14,658 nt of DNA from Alloprevotella tannerae (GTDB taxonomy: Bacteria; Bacteroidota; Bacteroidia; Bacteroidales; Bacteroidaceae). The position numbers were made by a program, and so were the translations under genes. The stretch lies in NCBI GenBank assembly GCA_015259305.1, contig JABZGO010000019.1, forward strand, positions 1 through 14,658, read 5' to 3'. The notes under the pieces are model-generated. The model was not told the origin of the DNA, made no database searches, and worked only from the letters and a program-made list of their open reading frames with translations. Of this stretch, positions 1 to 5,536 are shown piece after piece (position 1 is the first letter of the stretch; each line of letters opens with the position of its first letter).

Positions 1-198
1 GTAGAGAGCCAAGTGGCTTTATTTTCCTACCGTATTGCCCATTTGACGGAACATGTGAAGGCCAACCGTAAGGATCATACGACAGAAAGAGCCCTCGTTA
101 AGATGGTAGGTAAGCGCCGCGCGCTGCTTAACTACGTAAAGCACCGCGACATTGAGCGCTACCGTGCTTTGATTAAGGCGCTCGGCCTCCGCAAGTAA
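1..198 (+). CDS. rpsO: 30S ribosomal protein S15, C-terminal part (5' end outside window)
   Basis: This is the 3' portion of rpsO. The frame is open from base 1 and reads VESQVALFSYRIAHLTEHVK at the left edge, the classic S15 helix region. It continues through a basic stretch with RRALLNYV and ends in IKALGLRK before TAA, so about 65 residues of the usual 89 or so are present. S15 binds 16S rRNA in the central domain of the small subunit and is an early assembly protein. The GTG at base 13 is an internal valine, not a start. A strong intrinsic terminator follows about 70 bp after the stop, which suggests rpsO ends its transcription unit. Identification is very secure from sequence recognition. 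Confidence 0.96.
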   Translation, partial: VESQVALFSYRIAHLTEHVKANRKDHTTERALVKMVGKRRALLNYVKHRDIERYRALIKALGLRK

Positions 199-265
199 GT
201 TGCAGCCGTGCCAACGCTGCGCTTTTATGCGCACAAAGCCCGTTTGCAAATACTTTTCGACTGAC

Positions 266-303
266 AAAATCCCCGCAACGCTTCAAGTGTTGCGGGGATT
301 TTT
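266..303 (+). terminator. Intrinsic terminator of rpsO, possibly bidirectional
   Basis: The arms AAAATCCCCGCAAC (266-279) and GTTGCGGGGATTTT (289-302) are perfectly complementary. The short loop can be closed further by a G-T, a C-G and a T-A pair. A T-run follows immediately on the plus strand. On the minus strand the same stem is followed by TTTTGTC, so it could also stop transcription leaving pyrE, whose stop codon lies about 150 bp away in the convergent orientation. Confidence 0.9.
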
Positions 304-453
304 GCTTTCTTACGCCGCTATGGCATAGACTTCAAAGGAGCCTTGCACCTTTAAGCAAACATCGGCGCCGAGGCAATGTGTCCGACACCGATGAATGTAG
401 TATGCTTTATTGCTATACAAGCGGCGAGTCACCTATATATATAGTGTAAGCCC

Positions 454-1086
454 TTAAGGTTTCCACGTAGCCGGCGATTGGCGCCAAGCATTTAAGAGTG
501 GCAGATGGCGCTCTTCAATGTAACCCGTCTGTAAGGCTACTTGAATCACGGCCTCGTAATCCGTCAAGGTTGTCAAATCTACTTGGGCTTGCGCAAAGGC
601 TTCTTTGGCCACATCAAAGCCATACGTGTAAGAAGCCACCATACCGACCACCTCGCAGCCAAATTCGCGCAAGGCAGCAACGGCCTTTAAGCTACTACCA
701 CCCGTAGAAATCAGGTCTTCTACGACGATGACCTTAGCGCCTTTCTTCACTTCTCCTTCAATCAGGTTCTGCATGCCGTGGTCCTTTGCCTTCGAACGCA
801 CATAGCAGAAAGGCAGACCGAGCAAGTCGGCCACCAACGCGCCTTGCGCAATAGCTCCCGTTGCCACACCGGCCACTGCCTCCGCTTGCGGATAGCGCTC
901 GGCGATGACGCGCGCCAGTTCGAGCTTCACAAAACTGCGCAAATCAGGAAAGGACAGCGTCTTGCGGTTGTCACAATAAAAAGGAGAAAGCCAACCGCTG
1001 GCCCAAGTAAATGGCTGCTCCGGCTGCAACTTGATTGCCTTTACCGCCAAGAGTTTTTCGGCGAGGAGATGTTTTACAGTTTCCAT
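454..1086 (-). CDS. pyrE: Orotate phosphoribosyltransferase
   Basis: The 210-residue product converts orotate and PRPP to orotidine 5'-monophosphate and pyrophosphate, the fifth step of de novo UMP synthesis, in the cytosol. The PRPP-binding signature VVEDLISTGGSS is at residues 121-132. The flexible catalytic loop YVRSKAKDHG with conserved Arg/Lys/His is at 95-104. FYCDNRKTLSFP near residue 36 is the family's N-terminal orotate-site region. Length matches the family. The ATG at 1086 gives METVKHLLAEKLL, a normal PyrE N-terminus. The gene lies 63 bp downstream of prmC on the same strand, so the two may be cotranscribed. A TAACTTCG sequence at 1115-1122 (minus) is one mismatch from the TAnnTTTG box and could give pyrE its own promoter. 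It converges with rpsO. Confidence 0.97.
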   Translation of the reverse strand: METVKHLLAEKLLAVKAIKLQPEQPFTWASGWLSPFYCDNRKTLSFPDLRSFVKLELARVIAERYPQAEAVAGVATGAIAQGALVADLLGLPFCYVRSKAKDHGMQNLIEGEVKKGAKVIVVEDLISTGGSSLKAVAALREFGCEVVGMVASYTYGFDVAKEAFAQAQVDLTTLTDYEAVIQVALQTGYIEERHLPLLNAWRQSPATWKP

Positions 1087-1149
1087 AAAAAGATATGTGT
1101 TTGACTATTGGTGGCGAAGTTACGAAGAAAGCACGTAAAGTGGAGCGCC

Positions 1150-1953
1150 TCAGCAAGCATAAATAAAGCGATCTTTACCAAATTCGTCTTTGCGGCAAAC
1201 AATCTGCTGATAACCGGCAACACGAAAGGCGTCGGCCGTAGCTTGCTGCAGGGCGGCATTGATTTCTACGAAGACCTCTTCAGCCCCCAATTGGGCCAAG
1301 GCTTTATAATAGCGCAAGGGATCATCATCGGGCACGAACAAGGCTTGCGCCGGCTCAAAATCGACGACGTGGGCGGCCATCTCTGCTCGTTCCTTTTCGC
1401 AAATATAGGGCGGATTACTCACCACAACCGTAACGGACTTCGGCGGCGCAGTAAACAAATCTTGCACTTCAAACTGCACATCAGCGCCCAAGCATTCGGC
1501 ATTTTTGCGAGCCACATCGATCGCCTCGAGCGAAATATCCCAAGCGCGCACTGTGGCTTCAGGGCGGCGCAGTTTCAAACTTATGGCTATGCAACCTGAA
1601 CCTGTGCCTACGTCTAAGAAACGCTGCCCGCGCGCCGCTTCAGCAGCCCAGCGCACAAGTTCTTCCGTCTCCGGCCGGGGAATGAGTACGGCGGGTGAGA
1701 CGTAAAATGGTCGGCCATCAAAACAGGTCGTCCCTAAAACATACTGCACCGGCTCTCCTGCGCCCAAGCGACGAAGCATAAAGGCGGCTCTTTCTTGTTC
1801 TGCCGTGGATAATTGGCTAACTTTGTCCGCATAAACATCCGTTTTGCTCCAGCCAAAGGCTTCTTCGCAAACCAGAAAAGCAATGGCCTGTGCTTCGCGT
1901 GCATCATAATGAGCAGCAAGGACGGCGAGCAACTGACGATAAAAATCTTTCAC
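1150..1953 (-). CDS. prmC: Peptide chain release factor N5-glutamine methyltransferase
   Basis: PrmC uses S-adenosylmethionine to methylate the Gln of the GGQ motif in release factors RF1/RF2, improving peptide release. From the GTG at 1953 the product has 267 residues, the usual PrmC size. Visible landmarks are the family signature RPETEELV (93-100), SAM-binding motif I DVGTGSG (114-120) and catalytic NPPY (180-183) followed by ICEKE. The frame stays open far upstream across ribD, but that extension is antisense shadow. An in-frame ATG at 1992 (MHVYIFYF) is the alternative start and would overlap ribD by 27 bp. I prefer GTG because VKDFYRQLLAVLAAHYD resembles the normal PrmC N-terminus and leaves ribD free. 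The product is sure; the start is moderately sure. Confidence 0.93.
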   Translation of the reverse strand: MKDFYRQLLAVLAAHYDAREAQAIAFLVCEEAFGWSKTDVYADKVSQLSTAEQERAAFMLRRLGAGEPVQYVLGTTCFDGRPFYVSPAVLIPRPETEELVRWAAEAARGQRFLDVGTGSGCIAISLKLRRPEATVRAWDISLEAIDVARKNAECLGADVQFEVQDLFTAPPKSVTVVVSNPPYICEKERAEMAAHVVDFEPAQALFVPDDDPLRYYKALAQLGAEEVFVEINAALQQATADAFRVAGYQQIVCRKDEFGKDRFIYAC

Positions 1954-1957
1954 GCTG

Positions 1958-1965
1958 CAAAAGTA
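1958..1965 (-). promoter_or_regulatory. Possible Bacteroidetes -7 box for prmC
   Basis: On the minus strand the 12-bp gap between prmC and ribD reads TACTTTTGC, a full match to the TAnnTTTG consensus of the Bacteroidetes primary sigma factor. Its 3' end is only five bases from the chosen GTG start, so a transcript from it would be leaderless or nearly so. I see no convincing -33 TTTG at the right distance, so the call is tentative. Confidence 0.35.
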
Positions 1966-2934
1966 ATGGAAATAAAAGATATATACATGCATCGATGCCT
2001 CCGCTTGGCGGAAAATGGGCGCCTGTCGGCACCGCCCAACCCGATGGTCGGGGCAGTCATCGTCTATAAGGATCGCATCATCGGCGAGGGTTATCACACG
2101 AAGTGCGGCCAAGCGCATGCGGAAGTTAACGCTATAGCGTCGGTGCGCCCGGAGGATCGTCCGCATTTGCAAGATAGCACGCTCTACGTCAGTCTGGAGC
2201 CTTGCGCGCATTATGGGCGCACACCGCCTTGCGCCCGCCTGATTCTCAATACGGGCATACCGCGCGTCGTCGTCGGCTGCGAGGATCCCTTCGATAAAGT
2301 GGAGGGCCGCGGCATTACGATGCTGCGCGATGGGGGTGTACAAGTGATGGTCGGCGTACTGGAGCAGGAATGTCGCGAACTCAATCGGCATTTCTTTACT
2401 TTCCATACGAAGCACCGCCCCTATATTACGCTGAAATGGGCTTCTTCGGCCGATGGCTTTGTAGACAGTTGGCGCGAAGATGAAGCAGCAGCACCCGTCA
2501 AGTTGTCGAACGCACATAGTTTGATGGACGTACACCGCCTGCGTGCTTATCATCAAGCTATTTTGGTGGGACACGGGACACTGAAAGCTGATCGCCCGCA
2601 ACTCAATGTGCGCGATTGGGTAGGCTCAAATCCGCAACGCTTAGTCTTGGGGCACGTGGGCGAAGATGAGTTGCCTGTTGGGTTTACGGCTTATGCTGAT
2701 GTGGCAACGTTGCTACAATCGCTCACAGAGCAGGGCGTTCAGAGTTTGCTGGTAGAAGGCGGCCCTCAAACGCAGCGCGCCTTTATCGAGCGCGGACTTT
2801 GGGATGAAGCCATCGAGGAACTCTCGCCACTTACTTTAGGTAGCGGTGTGCCCGCTCCGCACCTACCGGTCGGCATCCCTCGAAAAGTTACGACGCACTG
2901 GGGACACACGCTGACGACTTGGCGCAATAGCTGA
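1966..2934 (+). CDS. ribD: Bifunctional riboflavin deaminase/reductase RibD
   Basis: RibD carries out two steps of riboflavin synthesis: zinc-dependent deamination of the pyrimidine ring, then NADPH-dependent reduction of the ribosyl side chain. The 322-residue product has an N-terminal cytidine-deaminase-like domain with NPMVGAVIV (25-33), HAE (51-53) giving the zinc His and catalytic Glu, and EPCAHYGRTPPC (78-89) giving the zinc cysteines. The C-terminal reductase domain begins near residue 152, with ASSADGF (159-165) and the nucleotide-binding VEGG (263-266). The long frame extends upstream to 1813, but ATG 1966 gives MEIKDIYMHRCLRLAENGR, which fits the family start. It is divergent from prmC with a 12-bp gap. 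The accessory genes begin 87 bp after its stop. Confidence 0.96.
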   Translation: MEIKDIYMHRCLRLAENGRLSAPPNPMVGAVIVYKDRIIGEGYHTKCGQAHAEVNAIASVRPEDRPHLQDSTLYVSLEPCAHYGRTPPCARLILNTGIPRVVVGCEDPFDKVEGRGITMLRDGGVQVMVGVLEQECRELNRHFFTFHTKHRPYITLKWASSADGFVDSWREDEAAAPVKLSNAHSLMDVHRLRAYHQAILVGHGTLKADRPQLNVRDWVGSNPQRLVLGHVGEDELPVGFTAYADVATLLQSLTEQGVQSLLVEGGPQTQRAFIERGLWDEAIEELSPLTLGSGVPAPHLPVGIPRKVTTHWGHTLTTWRNS

Positions 2935-3021
2935 TTGGAGCGTAAATGTTCTGTTTGCTATGCAAGTCTGACCACGACGACCGACTTTGCAAGCGATTAA
3001 ACAGCGAGAGCAATACAACAG

Positions 3022-3603
3022 ATGGAGCTGAACGAAGCGATAACGCAAGCTATGTATAGAATAGAACAGATTGGAACAGGACTTCAACAAACACTTAGTT
3101 TCAAGTCGGAAGCCGATGCAAATAGGTATTGGAAATTCTTTGTGGAAAACGAAGACGTTGTTCGCGCTGAATATGTGAATCCCTTGCTGATAGCTGATGT
3201 GGGCTATTCGCTTCGTCAGCTTAAGCGTCTTGACTTCTTAAACTGCATTTTACCCATTCCTATTTTCTCTGAAAGATTTGTTGAAAAGAATGCCGAAACA
3301 CTGAAAGACGACTTACTTTTCTTTCCGTGTAGCGTGCAGAGCAAACACGATATTCTGCCTTTCTATATGGGGCGCATACTGAATATTTCCTCCATTTTGG
3401 ATGTTGAAAGCTCAGGGAAATGGCAACTTACTGATGGTTCGTGGATTCCCGATGTGCCTTTTGTCTACCATAAGGCCAGCAATGACCACTATATTGTGCG
3501 CGATGCAACATACCGAAGTCACTACGTAGCATTGGAAAGGCTCAGAGAAATAGGCCGCAACTATCGGATAGAATGGAACAAGGTGGCACTAAACAAGGCG
3601 TAA
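3022..3603 (+). CDS. Putative immunity protein (Imm11/DUF1629-like), weak match
   Basis: The 193-residue protein is soluble: no signal peptide or membrane segment is seen. I do not recognise it firmly. The segment around residues 100-165 (FPCSV, then FYMGRILNISSILDVESS at 114-131, PFVYH, and a D-HYIVRD stretch) has the arrangement of immunity proteins of polymorphic toxin systems, where a 'Y..nIl..id..D...S' block is followed by a short strand and an 'iiv.' strand near the C-terminus. Base composition is clearly more AT-rich than ribD. It is the first of three same-strand genes with gaps of 19 and 50 bp, a likely operon. That context supports the immunity reading more than the sequence itself. 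It could equally be an unrelated hypothetical protein. Confidence 0.55.
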   Translation: MELNEAITQAMYRIEQIGTGLQQTLSFKSEADANRYWKFFVENEDVVRAEYVNPLLIADVGYSLRQLKRLDFLNCILPIPIFSERFVEKNAETLKDDLLFFPCSVQSKHDILPFYMGRILNISSILDVESSGKWQLTDGSWIPDVPFVYHKASNDHYIVRDATYRSHYVALERLREIGRNYRIEWNKVALNKA

Positions 3604-3622
3604 AGCCGCAATAAAACAAGCT

Positions 3623-4213
3623 ATGCGTATCGACGAATTCGATTTGTTTACCTTCTCTTATTTCTGCATCCCTTTCGAGCAGATCGCAGCCTTCTTGCAG
3701 CAACAATGGGGAAACAACGAGAAATACCGACTCAAGCAGACGCCGTTCAAGTTCGACCTCTTCGATAAAAGCCCACAAAAGGGCGGCACCCATTTCGAGA
3801 AAGCCTACTTCTTCGTGCCTAAGCGTCATCGTGACAAGTGCATAATGGTTTCTAATTATGCCGACGGCCTGACTTCGTGGGTCTACCGAATAACGGAGGC
3901 TTTAAGAGGAAAAGCGTACAGCTTCTGCTTGGCGAAGGACAAACAAGCTGATACGATGAATGCCTTTTGCTGCATAGAGCGTGGGCAGAACCTGCGAACG
4001 GTCTATACTATGAAGGATCCCAAGTGGACGTTTTACAGTCAGGGCGCCGAGCAATTCTTTGAAGAAGCGCACTTGTATCAACAGAAATTGATTCGGAAAA
4101 GAATGGATAAGCGCATCCTCATAGCTTATTGCGCACGCTTAGGTCTTGATATTACGGACGATTTGTTTTGGAAAAGCGAGCAGTCGATATTGGTAGAACG
4201 AGTAGCGTGGTGA
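3623..4213 (+). CDS. Hypothetical cytosolic protein, possible immunity protein
   Basis: The 196-residue product has no signal peptide or membrane segment. It contains an aromatic-rich N-terminus (FDLFTFSYFCIPF), a central block around residues 83-120 (LTSWVYRITEAL, then FCCIERG), and a charged helical C-terminal half (residues about 140-190) ending in an ITDDLFWKS motif. The pattern 'itealr ... ieRG...R.v....D..W.Fy..G ... Y....i..Rm....I..Yc..lG.di.dd.Fw.s' recalls uncharacterised proteins found beside immunity genes in Bacteroidetes, but I cannot name a family. The 19-bp gap to the preceding gene argues for cotranscription. The AT-richer composition matches its two neighbours and differs from ribD. 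Confidence 0.55.
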   Translation: MRIDEFDLFTFSYFCIPFEQIAAFLQQQWGNNEKYRLKQTPFKFDLFDKSPQKGGTHFEKAYFFVPKRHRDKCIMVSNYADGLTSWVYRITEALRGKAYSFCLAKDKQADTMNAFCCIERGQNLRTVYTMKDPKWTFYSQGAEQFFEEAHLYQQKLIRKRMDKRILIAYCARLGLDITDDLFWKSEQSILVERVAW

Positions 4214-4225
4214 GCCACATGCCGA

Positions 4226-4248
4226 AAGCGCAATAGCATTGTGCGCTT
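4226..4248 (+). other. Intergenic hairpin ahead of the Imm10-like gene
   Basis: The arms AAGCGCA (4226-4232) and TGCGCTT (4242-4248) are perfectly complementary around a 9-base loop. No T-run follows, so it is not a standard terminator. It ends 15 bp before the next start codon and might influence mRNA stability or translation of that gene. This is inference from structure only. Confidence 0.3.
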
Positions 4249-4263
4249 AAAACAATAAAGACG

Positions 4264-4635
4264 ATGGAAGAAATAGCGTTTAAAGCCAAGGTTATAACGG
4301 CCACAAAAAGCAGCAAAGACAACTATTATATGGTAGGGTTGGCCGATGACGAATACAACTACGAAAAGTATATTCTGTTTCAGCGGCCCATCAAATTGGA
4401 CAAAGACGATGATCCGGAAGCCGACAGCAACGGATTATATGCTGAATGTAATGGCGATGTCTGCTACAATGGTTGTCGAGCGGCAACTCTTACCAGTCAA
4501 TCCTTCCGTTTTGAGTTCGACGACAGCATTATCGTAGTCGATGTTACGGACGTAAAAATCGGCAAGCGGTTTATAGCCTATAGTCGGGAAATATTCAAAG
4601 AATTGCTGAAACTGCCGGATAACAGCATCCTTTAA
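4264..4635 (+). CDS. Imm10-like immunity protein
   Basis: The 123-residue soluble protein resembles the Imm10 family of polymorphic-toxin immunity proteins. The distinctive part is the block from residue 24 to 90: VGLADDE, then YILFQRPI (36-43), a DxxD-rich acidic loop, a YAECNGD strand, a YNGCRAATLT strand, and FRFEFDD (81-87). Imm10 members share a 'Y..lQR' strand, a glycine-containing hairpin and a late beta strand with LD/FD. Such proteins sit in the cytosol and neutralise a cognate toxin domain. Recognition is by eye and the target toxin is unknown. It is third in a block of same-strand genes, with no toxin gene in view, so it may be an orphan immunity gene. Confidence 0.65.
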   Translation: MEEIAFKAKVITATKSSKDNYYMVGLADDEYNYEKYILFQRPIKLDKDDDPEADSNGLYAECNGDVCYNGCRAATLTSQSFRFEFDDSIIVVDVTDVKIGKRFIAYSREIFKELLKLPDNSIL

Positions 4636-4737
4636 TCTCTTGGCAGAATCATTTTTATGGGATAAAGGAAGCGAATGCTTGCATACATTTCCATTTTACA
4701 AAAACATTCCAGCGTGTAAAGTAACCGTCAAGAAGCT

Positions 4738-5027
4738 ATGAGGTATTTATCATCTTTTATTGTAATCACATTCATCTGTATGTCTGCCTACTGTCAGACC
4801 ATAAACCCGACGGTAAAAGCAGATGAAACGGATACTTGTCTGTTCGACTTTACGAGTCAGCAGAACGTTATTTTTATATCGACAACAATAAAAATATCGT
4901 ATTGGTCAACTTTTATTCTGATGAGCTGGAAACGACATTTGAGGGAAAATGTACCTACCATATTAATGATCAAGGCAGGTTTACTTTAACTGAAAAGGTC
5001 GAAGGAATAAAAGATAGAACGAAATAG
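4738..5027 (+). pseudogene. Small secreted protein gene disrupted by a frameshift
   Basis: Frame 1 starts at ATG 4738 with a good signal peptide, MRYLSSFIVITFICMSAYC, followed by QTINPTVKADETDT, and then becomes implausible. A different frame (frame 3) is open from just after a TGA near 4823 to the TAG at 5025-5027. It encodes a plausible globular tail with RLYESAERYFYIDNNKN and LVNFYSDELETTFEG. Joining the two between about 4823 and 4860 would give one protein of roughly 95 residues: a signal peptide plus a small beta-rich domain. I infer a one-base indel in that interval. The family is unknown. It follows the immunity-like block by 102 bp on the same strand. A sequencing error at this point would restore a real gene. 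Confidence 0.6.
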
Positions 5028-5118
5028 CCCCAATTCTGTTGAAGCGAGGCTGATGACGCATAAAAAACTAACCGAATACATAGTTGATAATCAGCATTAT
5101 ATAGAGCCGCAAAACTTT

Positions 5119-5252
5119 CCTATAAGAGACGAAAAATTGTCTTATAAGAGAATTTTTCCGATCCTATAAGACAATTTTTGCGATCACCTAAGACAATTTT
5201 TGCGATCACCTAAGAAAGTTTTGGCACGCTCTTAAGCTTATTTTTGGGCGTT
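5119..5252. repeat. Array of six imperfect 22-bp repeats with an internal palindrome
   Basis: Units begin at 5119, 5141, 5163, 5187, 5209 and 5231; all are 22 bp except the third (24 bp). The clearest unit is CC-TAAGACAATTTTTGCGATCA, nearly identical in units three and four (the third reads CCTATAAGAC). Units five and six diverge but keep the start (C/T)TAAG, the T-run and a GC-rich end. Across units one and two the core is inverted, giving a 28-bp near-palindrome at 5131-5158 centred on TCTTATAAGA with a single symmetric mismatch pair. The array is non-coding and lies between convergent genes. Identity is unknown; it is not a CRISPR, because there are no unique spacers. Confidence 0.85.
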
Positions 5253-5406
5253 ACAGACGGACGGAAAACATTGACTAATGCGCCACGCCCGGCAAACTGA
5301 AGTGCAGCGCTTGCGTGCTAAAGTGTTCCTCCCCCTCCTTTCAATCAGATAAAACAAACCTTGAAGACGCACGACACCGCCCCACACATATCTTTATCAA
5401 GAACTT

Positions 5407-5437
5407 ATATGCTACCTTACAGCATATTGCTTTTTTT
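5407..5437 (+). terminator. Possible weak intrinsic terminator of the accessory block
   Basis: The arms ATATGCT (5407-5413) and AGCATAT (5421-5427) pair perfectly around a 7-base loop. A run of seven T residues begins three bases after the stem (5431-5437). The stem is AT-rich and the T-run is offset, so termination would be inefficient. It is oriented correctly to end plus-strand transcripts from the immunity-like genes, although it lies about 400 bp beyond the broken gene. Confidence 0.35.
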
Positions 5438-5536
5438 AATAAGCCCGAGGTGCTATCTGTATGTAAAAAATAATCGCTAATTAGCCTTGCCCTTTGTTCG
5501 TTACAAAATAGGACAACCCTAATGACGGATTTGATG

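Larger units (their letters stand above)
5028..5536. other. Gene-free convergent region (about 500 bp)
   Basis: No credible coding frame is seen between the broken secreted gene and the end of the GH16 gene. The stretch holds the 22-bp repeat array (5119-5252), a hairpin with a following T-run (5407-5437), and a GCTAATTAGC palindrome close to the 3' end of the GH16 gene, followed by a T-run on the minus strand that could weakly terminate that gene. The rest is AT-rich, unremarkable sequence. Confidence 0.6.

Noticed and set aside
433..444. CTATATATATAG palindrome just after pyrE as a terminator or operator
   Set aside because: It is a simple TA repeat with no loop or T-run; the hairpin at 266-303 is a better end for pyrE.
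1813..1965. Upstream extension of the ribD frame
   Set aside because: It is antisense to prmC; the ATG at 1966 gives the expected RibD N-terminus.
1992..2601. Upstream extension of the prmC frame to a 483-residue protein
   Set aside because: The extra N-terminal part is antisense to the well-supported ribD gene and has no PrmC features; PrmC is normally about 270-280 residues.
2954..2989. Promoter for the immunity-like block between ribD and 3022
   Set aside because: A TTTG (2954-2957) and a degenerate CGACTTTG (2982-2989) are present, but the -7 box lacks TA and the spacing is about 24, so it is not convincing.
5119..5252. CRISPR array
   Set aside because: Units are contiguous and imperfect, with no unique spacers between them, and no cas genes are present.
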